The position numbers and the translations under genes were made by a program. A DNA stretch of 64,000 bases from Peronospora farinosa (Eukaryota > Oomycota > Peronosporomycetes > Peronosporales > Peronosporaceae): the NCBI GenBank assembly GCA_947646735.1, contig CANTFK010000713.1:310001-374000 (forward strand), in the 5' to 3' direction. Numbering within the stretch: the first letter of the stretch is position 1; every line of letters starts with the position of its first letter. A model generated the notes under the pieces. It saw only the letters and a program-made list of their open reading frames with translations, was not told where the DNA came from and made no database searches. This document shows positions 48,056 through 60,105 of the stretch, piece after piece.

Positions 48056-49170
48056 ATGGTCGAGGTGATGATTAGAAAAGGGTTACGTAACCCGCTAGAT
48101 GAAGCTCAGGTGCGTCGTGCTGTCCTAGCATTGCACACGTTCGTAGCTAAGAAAAATGAGGAGCGGACCAAGACGCCGCTCGTCGAATACATTGAATACT
48201 TGTCGTGCATTGTGACACGCAAATTAGTACCGGCCAAGACGTCGCTGAAGCCTATTCCAATGTAAGAAATACTGGTATTATCTTCCTTAATGCTAGCTCT
48301 GTATTTTGCAATAGTTTGCATCTTATTCTGACATCTGTGGACGTTGCAATCACCATTAGTACATTGCCTCATGCGCTATACGACGAGTCGGCAGAGATTT
48401 GTCTGTTTGTCAAGGACGACGACAAGAAACGAATCAAAGAGGCACTGGAGAAGGACCCTGTCCAAGGTGTGACGAAGGTCATGACGGTGAAGAAACTACG
48501 CAAGAATTTTTCGCGTTTTGAGGACAAACGCGCTCTTGCTGCTGCCTACGACATGTTTTTGGCTGACGATCGTGTGCTGCCTTATCTGAAAGGCCCACTA
48601 GGCACCACATTCTTTACCAAGAAAAAGGCACCTGTGGCTGTTCGGGTGTCCCGTAAAAATGTAGCTACGAGTGTACGACTGGCTTCGCGTCGGACGGCTT
48701 TTCATGTGAGTGCTGGTGTGTGCAATAACGTGAAGGTGGCACGACTTGACATGACAACCGAGCAGATTGTGGACAACATTATGGTGGCCGCAAACAGCTG
48801 TGCCAGTCTTATTCCTAAGGGCTGGAATGGCGTGCAGTCGATTTGTATTAAGACGAATAATTCGGTCGCTTTGCCCATATACAACGCACTGGCTCCTCTT
48901 GCCAAGCTGCCTCCAGTTGGAAAGACTGCAAACTTGAAGAAACGAAAGCTCGATGAGTACGTTGCTGAGGCAGAAGAAGTGGAGAAGGAGACACAGGACA
49001 TGAAGAAGGTTGTTAAAGAGAAGGAGGTGTCAAAGACGAATACAAAGGCTGTGAAGATGATTGAGACAGCAGAGAGGACGTCCAAGAAGCAGAAAAGCAA
49101 ACCTGCAAAGACCACGACACCTCCAGCAAAAAAGAAGGCTTTGGTGAAGAAGAAAGTGGCAAAGAAATAA
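48056..49170 (+). CDS. Ribosomal L1-domain nucleolar protein (UTP30/RSL1D1-like), two exons
   Basis: About 338 aa, predicted ribosome biogenesis factor. The start is the ATG at 48056 (MVEVMIRKGLRNP). Exon 1 ends at 48261, intron 48262-48359 (GTAAGA...TTAG, with CTGAC branch-like sequence near 48327), exon 2 from 48360; splicing restores the frame as KPIPI-TLPHALYDE. The L1 core includes EICLFVKDDDKKRIKEAL and LPYLKGPLGTTFFTKKKAP, the latter being the L1 family's L.G..F motif. The C-terminus (from about 48940) is Lys/Glu-rich, then strongly basic, as in nucleolar L1-domain proteins. An AG at 48314 could serve as an alternative acceptor adding 15 residues in frame. Confidence 0.85.
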
Positions 49171-50079
49171 GCTTTTGTTCTTTGCAGGCCGTTTCGTGGA
49201 TGGTGTAGATAGATGATATACATATACGTGCCATTCAGCCCGTGATCTCTTTTTTTGTCCTACGAAGTTGACGCTGAGATTTTGCTTTATCTCGTCCAGC
49301 CCACTTCAAAGTGCTTGCGCAAGCTCACGCAATAATGCCAATAGCCTCTTGGGACTTCAGCTTTTGTACATCGTAGCTGTTCACGACGAGGTCAACACAT
49401 TGAAGCTTTGACTCTACCGCTGCCAAGAACTATGCGTTACTTGAAAGTTAAGTTCTTGAAACCTTTTTCAGCGGCAGATCACGTATCATCCACATAGATG
49501 GAGCCGAGGTCCAATGAGTGCACACGGCCAACGAATGCCTAGGCAATGTCACAATCGGAAGACACATTCCATATTGGTCTGGTTTGTTAAGAGTGCTGAC
49601 CAGCAACAATGGATTACAGCAAACCGAGTGCTCAACTACTTTAAGTCTCGCGGAAGTACTGAATCATCTGTGGCTTAGGACATTATCATGGACAAATATG
49701 TGGGAACTATGGACCAGCTCGTGGACAAGGTTACAATGCATTAGGCACCAAGCGTCTCCAGTACCTGGCCTAGGTACGCGATTGATGTAAAGAATTTCAC
49801 ATTAACTTAGCTTTTCCCCGGGGCAGGTTTGCTTTACGAAAAAACTGACAGGACTGCTTTGTCGATATATATGGTTTCAAAGCGCTACCTGTTCTGCGGA
49901 CTATCTAAAACTCAAGTACCTACATATGTTCATGTAGCTCTATGCAAGTGCAAATGCAGGTGCACATACCCAACACTTGGCAGAACGAATGGCAACGATA
50001 TACGTCAAAACGTTAACGATAATTTCTTTAGTGATCTACTTGAAGTGATAGACCGTTTCAAATTGCACCGACATTCATG
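49171..50079. other. Intergenic, no recognisable gene
   Basis: Convergent gene ends on both sides. Only short frames without motifs. Confidence 0.6.
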
Positions 50080-51297
50080 CTACTCCTTCATCTTTTTCCA
50101 TCTTATATGTATCAGCTGGACGCGTTCTTCTAGTATCTTTAAGACGTCACTTGGTAGTTGCTCACATAGAGTTGCAAGCACGTCGTCCGAACCACCACCT
50201 AAGTCCAACACCTCGGCCCAGTCTTGCTCAAAGCAGCCTATGTTGTTCATCATCACATTCGCCACCATTCGATAGCAAAGCAATTTCTTGCGATGTACTA
50301 CGGAGAGATGGTCCATGGTCAGAATTTCGGTAAAAGCTTTTACAGCTTCGTTATACCTCTCAGCATATAACTCAACTAGTCCCTTCTCCATTTTCGACGG
50401 AGTTGCTGAGGTTATCTTCCATTCATGACACTGTAAGCTCATTTCATCGAGAGGACGGTACGTCCTAGTGACAGCATCACGACGAGATCCGTCAGATGCT
50501 TCCATGGGAGAAGACAGGACCGTGTCGGTACTGGCATTGTAAATTGAATAGTTCTTCCCTTCAAGCTTCACTAATCGCCAGATTCCAGCAGCGTCCGGCA
50601 AACCTTTTTCATAGCGCGGCATAAGAGCTCGTTTCATTAAGCAATCATCGTTTTCCGTTGTGATACTGGAACTTGAGACATAGAGATACGCGTCTGCATA
50701 CACATTCATGATATAGAAATCGGACGACCCCGTTAAGGCTGGAACAAACCGCCACAGCTCTTTCTTGTTGTCTGCTGTCCATTGTTTTGTCCAGCAATAG
50801 ACAGACCGATTGTTTTTGTCGTGTGCGTATCCATCTCCCGCGACGTATAATAGATCGTCTCCAACTGCTGACGCAATAGTAACTGTTGCGCTGCTAGCTA
50901 TTGCTCGGACTCCGAAATCGAGACGTTGAATCCAACAACTCTCTGCCAACATGAGCGTTTTTCCTGATGATCGGGACATGACTTTGCGAAGTAACACTGC
51001 TATCGCACACTTATCCCAAAGCCCAGATCCGCGGAGCATTACGTCGCAAGCAAAGATAATCCAATCGGGTTGAGGAAGTGATTCCACGAATGTCAATATC
51101 GCCTCTGAAGAAACTCGCTGTTGTACGCGCTCCAAGCTAAGCAATGACGTTAACGCCTGCTTCACATTAGGCGCCGACTGCAGGAAAAGATCCCGAGCTT
51201 TTTGCTGTCCACGTTCCACCTCTATCAGATGGTCGAGCACCTTCTCCCACAACTCTTGAGGTGACATCTTGGTCCAAACAAATTGCAAAATGAACAT
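50080..51297 (-). CDS. Uncharacterised protein, possibly beta-trefoil-like centre
   Basis: 405 aa, single exon; ATG at 51295-51297, with an alternative ATG ten codons later (MSPQELWEKVLDHL). The N-terminal about 130 residues are helical. The middle (about 150-300) has repeated strand-like units with a W-x-x-x-x pattern (GDDLLYVAGDGYAHD, KELWRFVPAL, DAYLYVSSSS, AAGIWRLVKLEGKNYSIYNA, CHEWKIT). This resembles ricin-type beta-trefoil repeats, but I cannot show the QxW motif. The C-terminal about 90 residues look like a TPR-type helical hairpin (GLVELYAERYNEAVKAFTEIL). No family recognised. No signal peptide or membrane segment. Confidence 0.75.
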   Translation of the reverse strand: MFILQFVWTKMSPQELWEKVLDHLIEVERGQQKARDLFLQSAPNVKQALTSLLSLERVQQRVSSEAILTFVESLPQPDWIIFACDVMLRGSGLWDKCAIAVLLRKVMSRSSGKTLMLAESCWIQRLDFGVRAIASSATVTIASAVGDDLLYVAGDGYAHDKNNRSVYCWTKQWTADNKKELWRFVPALTGSSDFYIMNVYADAYLYVSSSSITTENDDCLMKRALMPRYEKGLPDAAGIWRLVKLEGKNYSIYNASTDTVLSSPMEASDGSRRDAVTRTYRPLDEMSLQCHEWKITSATPSKMEKGLVELYAERYNEAVKAFTEILTMDHLSVVHRKKLLCYRMVANVMMNNIGCFEQDWAEVLDLGGGSDDVLATLCEQLPSDVLKILEERVQLIHIRWKKMKE

Positions 51298-51880
51298 GAA
51301 TACTTCAAAGTCGAGTCACGATGGGTTCCATCCATCATGTCAAAACCTATCGGAGTCTACATACCTTCTATCATCTGACAGCAAAAGTGGAGTATGACTA
51401 TTCTGGTAAAGATCGGATGGAGTCATTGGCTTTGAGCCTATACAGTTGCAACATCTTCGCTCCTGAGGCTACTACACAACTTCGATAGCATTGAGTCACA
51501 CCTGTTACAATAAGCCTATACAGACATCAGCGTCTGCTTTTGCTCTTGCTTTTGCATCCGCTTTGACAATATCCCATACGAGATTTGTCCATGCTAAGCC
51601 TCTGAACTTGTTACACCCGCCAGCTTATCTGAGCTTCGAATGACCTCCACCTTGTCTTTTCATGCGCTTGTACCATGCACTTTAACAACATATCCATCAA
51701 GCTATGGTTTTGGTTGACTCATCCATGGTTCGGCTAGGTTAGTCGCCTCTCAAAACGTTGTCCCTACTTCCTATACTATTCATCTATGTCCCACTTCGCG
51801 GTTCTGTAAGCAACAACTTCCCAAGTCACACCGTGTAGTAATCTTGTTGCTGTGTGCGAGCATCACTACGTCAGCTCTTA
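51298..51880. other. Intergenic
   Basis: No ORF of note. Upstream region of the 50080-51297 gene and 3' region of the FHA-PP2C gene, which is on the same strand. Confidence 0.6.
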
Positions 51881-54173
51881 TCACTTGAGGTCCTTAGGCT
51901 CTTTAAACATCACTACTACACATGTCACGTTATCCGTCGAGCGCTGATGGAAGATAGCGTGCTCCACAATAGCCTGCATCGAAAACAACGTTAATTGCCA
52001 CTACGACTAAGAAATAATATAGGCCGCAAAGAAAGAATAACGCACCTCCACTGCACGCTGAACGTCTCCAAGCTGCACTATCTTCTGACGCATGAAGTCA
52101 ACAGCCTCCTGATCCTTGAGAACGTCGTACAGTCCGTCACTGGCTAACATAACGAACTCACAGTCGCCTGTCAGCTCTGTGATTGTAAACTCGGGTGTAG
52201 GGATGACTAACGGGCCCTTCAAGATGTCGTTTGGGTTCACAGGCAGCTCCTGCGAATCGTAATCACTACGTGGCTTTGAGTCAACATCTTCTTTTGGCGG
52301 CTCTGGCAAATCAAATGTCTTGAATGGTGCATCTCCAAACGCGCGTGAAACAGCTAGCTCTCCCATAATACGTCCGTGAATCACAAAGCCGCCAGTGTCG
52401 CGAATACGCTGCGCCTCGTCCTGCCGACTCGGCTTGTGGTCGTTCGAAAGACGCTCGGCCTTACCTGCGCGACTCAATACTGTCCGGGAGTCACCAACAT
52501 TTGACACGAACATGTACTTGCCTGCGACAAGCACAGTCGTCGCGGTGCTACCAGCCTGTGGACGCTCCGATTCATTCAGAAATTCATCGTCCGTTTTCTT
52601 AAAGGTATCCGTAAGTCGCTTTGTGATCATACTTTGAAGCTCCTCCGGCGACGTGTTGATCAGCGGCTTCAGCTCTGCCTTCTTCATGAAAAAAGTGTCA
52701 ATAATGTTATGATGCAGCACTTCGCCCAAATACGAAGAAGCCTCCTCGCCACCATGTCCATCGTAAACAGCAAAGTACGACTGCGGATGTAATCCTAAGC
52801 GGCTCAGCGACTCAATGCATAAATCCTGGATTATCGTATGCGCGTCCTCCATGTGTTTGCGTGCACCCATATCCGCGTGAGCACCAACGTCAAAACGGTT
52901 CACAGTCAAGCAAGTCTGTGCAACCAGCAAGTCATCACCGATTTCAAGACGATACGGCTCCTGATAACTCCCCACAAGCTTCATAAACGTTCCGTTCGTC
53001 GAGTTCAAGTCGACAAGATAAAACTGATTCGTTAATTCATCAAACCAGATTGCAGCGTGTTTGCGCGAAAGTTCACCGTCTCCCGTGTGAATTTTATTTT
53101 CCGCGGACCGTCCAATTCCTGCACCTTCCCGTCCAATCGTAAATTGTGTTCCTGCTAATTTACCACTCAATGCCAATACTTCCAACGTCTGCGATGGTTC
53201 ATGAAAAGCTGTTACTATGAAATCCGATTTACCAACTCGGAATGACACTTGAGGTTCCAATGGCCATTGCATCCGATCTTCCATCTCATTATCACCTCCA
53301 TCACATGGACTTAGTCGAACAAATGTATCACTTGAATTGTCTCCATTGGCTAAATAAAACCGTCCACCATTGTAAAGAATGCGTGCATGGTCTTTCTCCC
53401 CTAGTAATTTATCAGCTGGAATACTTGCAACATTTTCCACACCACTGCCAATACCTCCTCCATTAACATCAAACAAGAAGCTTGTCACTGCATCTTCTTC
53501 TGAAAATGCCGTCATCTTCAACACCACATGAGTCCATTTCGGTTCCACATATAGTGGAAGTCCATCCTCTTCATCTGCTGCTCCAGTAGACGAGACAATT
53601 GATTTCAATCTTGATTCCGACTCAATTAATGATGATGGAAGCTCACCTCCATTTCCATTTCCTGCTTCAGTTACTTCCGTATCCAGTTCATCGTCCTCTT
53701 GGCGTGTAGATTTACTGCTGCTAGGAACACTTTTACTCTTACTGCTCTTGTTACTCTTATGACTAGAGCCATTTACCGATATGCCACCGGTACTACTGGT
53801 TGTTGACCGAAGGAGACGGTTCACACCGGACGTACGAGCACGCAAAAAAGACGTTGCTTTCCGGACATCTGATTCTGATACCAAAAAGGTTTAATACAAT
53901 TGCAAAAACAGTATAAAAAACACACGGATGACTATTAGACCACCTAGCACACAATGTCGAGTACTAAACAGACGTACGAGGAGGTTCAAGACGTAAAGTA
54001 GCGGACCGACGACGTTCATAATCCTGGTCATGTTTTCTTGCGACTAAAAAACGAAAAAAACACGCGAAACCAACCCAAATACCGGTAAGTACCTTTTTTA
54101 ATTAAATAAAAAACACGAGTAAAAAACGGTTACCTTTCATCTTAAGGGTCTGTACGTCTTGGGCGTCCGACAT
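51881..54173 (-). CDS. FHA domain-PP2C protein phosphatase fusion, four exons
   Basis: Metal-dependent Ser/Thr phosphatase coupled to a phosphothreonine-binding FHA domain. Exons on the minus strand: 54173-54134, 54043-53978, 53874-52046, 51973-51881; introns 90, 103 and 72 bp, all GT-AG. The joined length is 2028 nt, exactly 676 codons. The first exons give MSDAQDVQTLKMK, then a basic stretch. The FHA domain shows FTIGR, GELSRKHAAIWF and DLNSTNGTF. The PP2C domain shows GARKHMEDAH, FAVYDGHGG, GSTATTV, NVGDSRTVL, GELAVSRAFGD and LASDGLYDVL. The last metal-ligand motif STDNVTCVVV lies in the final small exon, which supports that splice. The fusion resembles plant KAPP in parts but not in order or membrane anchor. 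It would dephosphorylate partners recruited through FHA. Confidence 0.9.
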
Positions 54174-54777
54174 GATGCTGCTGAGTGTACGAGTGTATTA
54201 CACGATGATACTGTTGGTCTGTATTTCCTGTGTTTTTATACTGTATAATGGTCTTGTATTCTCCCTTTCTTCTCGTCCTTCTATGACGTACTTTACCAGA
54301 TGCAGTGGGAGGCAGCGTCTCTGCCGCCGGCTCCTCGGGAAGGAAGATGGTATTACCGGTATTGAAACCGAACGTCTCGGTCGGATAACAGATGGATAAA
54401 TTATACGATCTTACAGGTTCGAGATCGAATCACATGCGAACTTAATGGAACTAACTTCATCAACAGCATGCTGCAAATTACAAATGTACCCATCTTGTCA
54501 TGCTTAGCTAACTCATAAATTAGTTTCCATTCATTTTTCGACGCTACTTAAGATGAAGACGAAAGCTTTTGGTTGCGTTCACCACAAAAAGTACCAAATC
54601 TTCATGCTCAAGATGTTTCTCCCACTTTTTTGAACGCGCTCACTCACTTTCTTCTCTTGCTTTCGCTCTTTTTTGTTTCATCCATCCATCGGGTCTCGAC
54701 ATTTGTCATGGGGTCGATCACTTAGTGGCTCACTTTTTAAGTTAGCTGATAGTTGCATTTCTTAGGGAGCTATAGTC
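54174..54777. other. Intergenic
   Basis: Upstream region of the FHA-PP2C gene and 3' region of the next minus-strand gene. No recognisable gene or RNA. Contains pyrimidine-rich tracts near 54640-54690. Confidence 0.6.
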
Positions 54778-56727
54778 TCATTTGTATGCTGCATCTGTAA
54801 AACGAGACTCCTTTGTTCGATATAATGAAGTCGAGTCACTGCCACGATTGCGAGGAGGGGCAGCATATTCACTATATCCGCTGCTTGTAAACCTCTTTCC
54901 ATCAGCATATCTGCTCTCGTAGCCACTATCACTTGCGGCAAAGCTTTTGTCATAGCCACTATGGCTAGCATTAAAGCTGCTGTCAGAACCACTTTTACTA
55001 GAGGCAAAGCTGCTATCGTAGCCGCCGCCGCCCACTTGACTGTTATCATAGCCCGTCGACATACGGTACTCCGTATACTCGGAGTCCTTGAAGCGATTCT
55101 TGCCATTGTAGTCACTTGCCGACGTAGAGCGAGAATCACTAGGATCGAATCGCGAATCTATCCCGCTGGCTGCTGGACCTCTTCGATTCGAAGATTTCCA
55201 CTTGTTTGCCGCGTATGACATATCCTGGATGGTATCGCCTTCGTAATCGCTTTCATCTTCAGACCCACTATCGTTCCTCCCCTTGCCCCGCCTTCTCGGG
55301 TAATTCTTAGCATCCTGACTCACAGATGAAGAAGCTGCGCTGTATCCGCTGTTGCCATAGAAATCTGACTGCGCCGTGAAATTGGAATATTGACTGCTGG
55401 CGTTGCTGTGACCACTATGAGCCATGGGCGGCAACGACATTTGCGAGTGCGCGAGCACGATTTGACTTCGCGGTGTAAGCACACCAACGACCGAATCGCC
55501 ACAACTGGCTGAGTTGCCGTGGTGGTGCTGGTCGTACTGACGATCGTGATGCTGGTTCTTCGAGTAGTAGTTGTCGTCATTGTAGTTCATTGGCGACATG
55601 TCGTTTTCGTGAAAGTCAGAAGCCACCGTTGACGATTGCACTGTTCCCTTGTTTCTGTCCTGACGTACTGACCACAGGATAGGGTCTATCTTTTCGACGT
55701 CCTCTTTTTCTCGCGTCTTGACGTAGACGAAGACTGCAACGAGCATCCCAAGTGCTATTGCGATTCCCATCATGAGTCCGAGCATTACAGTGTTTGACAT
55801 ACCTCCTGTCTCTGCATTAGCAGAGTCTGTCAGGACGGAGGTTGGCGGCGAAGAAGATCCAGTATCTGACGCCGGACTCGCCTCAGATTCCGTCGAGTGC
55901 ACGTCTTTCGTCGCATCAGTGTCCTGAATTTCGGACGGAGTCTCGTTCTGCTCTATGTTGGTCGGTTCGAGCGTGGGCTCTTGCTTGATTGGCTTGGCCG
56001 ATTTCAAGCTCGACTTGGACGGTGACGCCGCATCCGATCCCAATGTCGTGTCCAACGATGTCTTTGGGGTCCTGGATGGCAATGACCCGGCCTCGTCAAG
56101 TTCTGAATCACCACCGGCAGGGGGCACTAAATTCTTCTTCTCTTTTGTCTTCGCCGCTGGGGACCCTGATTCATCAGACTCCGTCTCTTTCTCAGACTTC
56201 GTCTCTTTCTCAGACTTCGTGTCTTTTCTAAACTCTTTCTCTTCTTCCAAGTTCTTCTCTTTTTCAAACTCTTTCTCTTTCTCAGACTTCTCCTCGTTTT
56301 CCGACTTCCCGGATTCGACCGAAGACTTACCAGAAGTCTTAAGGTCGGCAATTGTTTCCTCCACATTTGAGTCTAAAAGGGTGTCCCAATCCAGAGACTG
56401 CTGGTGCCGTAACCGCATTTTACTTTCACTAATTTCTGGTGGCGTCTCATTCGGATTGTTACTTGTAGGTCGTGGCGCACTTTCCATCTCTGGTAAGGCA
56501 AGCGTATGAGGTGCTTTTGCGGGAGTTTCATCCGTCTCTGGTGGTGCGTCTGTCTTCGCAGTTGGCGTCGAAGTTTTCATGTTACTGAGATCCTTGCCGG
56601 TGTCCAAACTCGATTTGGAGTCCTCTCCAAGGTCACTCCGCATCGTGTACACCTGTGTATTCGCTGGTTTTAACATGAGCACAATCGTGACAAGTGCTAG
56701 CTTGAGCCACCGTCGGCGGACCTTCAT
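54778..56727 (-). CDS. Single-pass membrane protein with charged ectodomain and Tyr/Ser-rich tail
   Basis: 649 aa, single exon. The signal peptide is MKVRRRWLKLALVTIVLMLK. The ectodomain (about 25-305) is disordered with a Lys/Glu block of EKE/KSEKE repeats (about 140-185). One transmembrane helix (about 313-335, VMLGLMMGIAIALGMLVAVFVYV) is followed by a cytosolic tail rich in His, Ser, Tyr and Gly; its C-terminal part repeats GYDSSFASS/GSDSSFNAS/GYDKSFAAS/GYESRYAD units. No enzyme domain recognised. Its topology matches the mucin-like protein at 41.6-44.0 kb (signal, disordered ectodomain, one helix, long disordered tail) without obvious sequence identity. The Tyr/Ser units look like candidate phosphorylation sites, which is inference. 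Confidence 0.8.
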   Translation of the reverse strand: MKVRRRWLKLALVTIVLMLKPANTQVYTMRSDLGEDSKSSLDTGKDLSNMKTSTPTAKTDAPPETDETPAKAPHTLALPEMESAPRPTSNNPNETPPEISESKMRLRHQQSLDWDTLLDSNVEETIADLKTSGKSSVESGKSENEEKSEKEKEFEKEKNLEEEKEFRKDTKSEKETKSEKETESDESGSPAAKTKEKKNLVPPAGGDSELDEAGSLPSRTPKTSLDTTLGSDAASPSKSSLKSAKPIKQEPTLEPTNIEQNETPSEIQDTDATKDVHSTESEASPASDTGSSSPPTSVLTDSANAETGGMSNTVMLGLMMGIAIALGMLVAVFVYVKTREKEDVEKIDPILWSVRQDRNKGTVQSSTVASDFHENDMSPMNYNDDNYYSKNQHHDRQYDQHHHGNSASCGDSVVGVLTPRSQIVLAHSQMSLPPMAHSGHSNASSQYSNFTAQSDFYGNSGYSAASSSVSQDAKNYPRRRGKGRNDSGSEDESDYEGDTIQDMSYAANKWKSSNRRGPAASGIDSRFDPSDSRSTSASDYNGKNRFKDSEYTEYRMSTGYDNSQVGGGGYDSSFASSKSGSDSSFNASHSGYDKSFAASDSGYESRYADGKRFTSSGYSEYAAPPRNRGSDSTSLYRTKESRFTDAAYK

Positions 56728-59700
56728 CGGCCTTGATCAGGCCAGCCCAAGCGAACCTGCTTCGTTTCTCGCTCACAAGTCAAGTATAGCGTAGCGACAG
56801 GTCTTGTCGTACGTCCAATGGGGCGTCGAAAATTGCTGTTAACGATCAATTTCTACTTGTGGGGCAAATGCGGCTGTAGGCCTCTGAAAAGGTGAGAGTC
56901 AGCTGAAGAAAATAAACGTTAGTCGATGCCATGCACAATGTACGACTTGCTTCTGTACGCTAGTGATCGTCTTTAGTGATCGGTCAAACCAGCTGGTGGC
57001 GATAAAACACCGATAGTCGAATGTTCACGTCGTTCGAAAGTAGTAATTTTGCAAGCTTAGGAAGCTGGGGCGGAACACGACTATTTGTCTTCGTGCTATG
57101 ACACGAAAGGGTCAACTTGGCCAACAAGTTTGCACGAGATTCAAGCAGCTAAACAATAAACGGACAGCAGTTGGTCCTATAGATTTCAATGCTTTCAAGT
57201 CATGCGCAAGTGAGACCAAAACCAAGAGAAGTACCACATGCTGTCTACATTTTTTCGTACATACGAAACCAGGTAGCAGTGTATGGTCGAAAAGCTACGT
57301 AGGAAACGTTTGTCTCTAGCCAGACCATGAATGAATACGATGTATAAATGTGCAAGTACTAGCTCGATCATACATGTATCATTACGGATTATTATTGTAT
57401 TAGTATGACAGCGTTTACCTCCGGGACATGTTGACTTTTCAAGCCGGACAAGTGGGAGCCACAAAGCAGTAAGTGGAAAGACGGAACTGTTGGCCTGGCA
57501 TTAATATCGCTTACTTGTTTGACCAATTGCAGCCTACAATGGTGGTGTTTCACTATCCAAAGGAGATAGGAGACGGTTCAGCGAACAACGTTTCGACAAC
57601 TATTATCGTCTTTGTTGGAAAGAATGCGATTGAAAATCCTGCACTTGCATTGTTCAAAGCACGCTCACTGATCTTTGTCATTTATTGTAAAGTTTCTATA
57701 GTTCTTCTAGGCCCTACTACATCATCATCTGTGATCAGGCACACTGAACTGCGTGGATTCAGCCATTGTTCCTGAATGTGGGTACTACGCTTGATGGCGA
57801 TTCGACATGTTTTCGCTGTTGACGTTGTACTGTGTCCATGTCTATAAGGGTTGCCATCCCGTCAGCAGCCATGAGAATGTTGTCGCACTTGCATCACCAT
57901 ACACGATGGCATGCTGGTGCAAATATATTGGGCACTTTTGACGTAACTTAGATGCCAGGTTTTAGAGCAGCTGTGGCTTGGTGCACTCTCTGCTGTAAAG
58001 AGACTGGAACATAATGTGCTGCTCATGTTTAGAGTGTCAAACAGTCTATTCCGCTGTCCGTGCTTGCTCCACCAGCTCCTTCGGGACCGCATGGATGCAG
58101 ATACGCATCGAGTCGTGTATTGCTTGCAGGTTTATAGACGATAAAAATTGACCACCAGCAAGACATCCACCATCGAGAAAAGTGGCGAGTCGATACAAAT
58201 GTTTGATTCTTGAAAAAGGCGATGGTCGACGGCGACCAAACGACGACTTTCGAACCTGTGGAACTACTTTGTGGTGTCACTGGCATCAGGTATGAGCTTC
58301 TTAAGCACAAAGAGTACCTCCCACTGATCCGAAGCGAAGACCTTACGGTCTCACGACGCGAGGGGGTCATACTACACCTCGTACAGCGGAATAAAGCATT
58401 TTGACAGACGCCAAAGGTAAAGATGCGGGCCATCCACATGGTCTCCAGCTATAAGTGCCGGTATCGTACCAGACAACCGATGGGGATGTCAATACATGTC
58501 ATGCCAATGACTTTAAGCGAGACTGGTGACAAGTGACTTATAAACTTAAGGTCACTATTTTCTCGCATCCTGAGCATCTTAAAACTTCAAGCAACAAACT
58601 GGCAGCTTCTAGTTTCATCAACGTCCGCTCAAAATTTGTGTCGGCCGAGCGCGATGCGACGCTGCAATCATTCACGAGTGCCCATTCTGATATCAACGAT
58701 TGACAAGCGTGAGGTTGATCCAGATCTATCGAGCCTCTTATGAAAAGAGACGTGTCGCCACGCATTGACAAATTGTGGCGTTTCGTTTATCTCGGTTACC
58801 GGCTTGAATGGCATTCACGTTGAAGCTGGATTGGACTAGAAGTTCGGTGGAGTTAGATACGTCAGCAACCATGGTCGGCTTTGGCAACATCACGTCCAAG
58901 GTCTGTAGGTACCTCTGCTTAGAGCTTCGCTCGTGGATGTCCTGAGCCACATTAGAAATTTGATGGTCAGGTCGCAATCACTGCTTATGTCCATAGTCGA
59001 AGTGACCCCGCTATCGTTGTCGTTCGATCAAGAAGTTGCGATCGTAAGAGCTCCAGAATCTCCCTAGATCATCGAATATCATCCCATGCAGCCGCCGCAG
59101 TATCAAATTCAGCTCCGAGTACATCACGTGATGCTCTAGCTTAGTAGTATTATCTTTAACCCAGCACTGCAGCCGATCCGGTTTATGTCTTTTGTTAACC
59201 AGTTCTCATTTGAATTTGTCCCGCACTTTTGTAAAGAAATTGATTACTCCGGTACAGACATCAGAATGGGCTAAACGCATTCACAACTTTGTCACTTGGC
59301 TTGAGCTTTGTTTATTCATTATCTCAATTTTGTATATCCATTACCCTCAATTTCTACATCTTACAGCAAAAAAGTGATAATTTTTCTCAAAATTGACCAA
59401 AAAATATATTTTGCATGGACATGCAGAAAAATTCATCAAATTTGCCATTTTGAGTAGCAAACCGAATACACTTCTTAGACCTCAATAGTGCTACATAACC
59501 GATGCAATCACGTATGAGATGGGCGCAACCCTTGTGTGATTGTTACGGGTACAATTTGTAAGATAATATGCAATATGAAGGGATTGCATCGACCTAAGCT
59601 ACTGAATTATTATGTAAATGGGCGAGACACAGGGGCCTCTGATTGGTCAACACCATCAAACTATGTATTACACAGCGCGTATATAACGCAACAATTCTAA

Positions 59701-60105
59701 GTAAGTTGACATGGTAATAAACGGCAAAACGTTCGGGTTGATTGACCGGTCGTATAATACTCTGTCGTTTTGATACAAAGGAACTGTAGACCAAAGGTGT
59801 TTGCTACATCGCAATGATTAAGTAAATGGGCATTTCTGTACACGGTAATAAACATGGTCTTATCTAAAATTACACATGCCCTGTATTCGATCTAACGTCG
59901 CTCCTATTTTAGAAAGTACACGAGTTTCTACCTGACGTGGCTCGTGGCGTTGGAGCCGCAGATGCTAACTCAAAGTAAGTCTTTCGTAATTAAAAAGCAA
60001 CATGTTTTATACAAAATACAAGATTAAATCACCCATGTTGAAAGTTAGCTTGATATTGATAGCACTGCATTATACTGCTGGTAACAGCTTTCGATGTGTC
60101 AATTA
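56728..60105. other. Intergenic, no recognisable gene
   Basis: Frames up to 136 codons (minus strand 58029-58439) but no motif I recognise. A neighbouring minus-strand frame at about 58090-58200 encodes a fairly protein-like stretch (LATFLDGGCLAGGQFLSS, then MRICIHAVPKELVEQ) ending in stops, so a decayed gene is possible there. The rest is AT-rich without signal. Confidence 0.5.

Noticed and set aside
52007..52045. C-terminal extension VRYSFFAAYIIS of the phosphatase
   Set aside because: It reads into a GT-AG intron; splicing adds the conserved STDN motif instead.
54411..54430. tRNA-like T-arm (GGTTCGAGATCGAATC)
   Set aside because: No acceptor stem, D arm or anticodon arm around it.
56400..56430. 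RXLR-type effector motif in the 54.8-56.7 kb protein (MRLRHQQS)
   Set aside because: The residues do not fit R-x-L-R and lie far from the signal peptide in a protein with a transmembrane helix.
58029..58439. Minus-strand 136-codon frame as a gene
   Set aside because: No motif, no good start; the more protein-like stretch nearby lies in a different frame and has stops.
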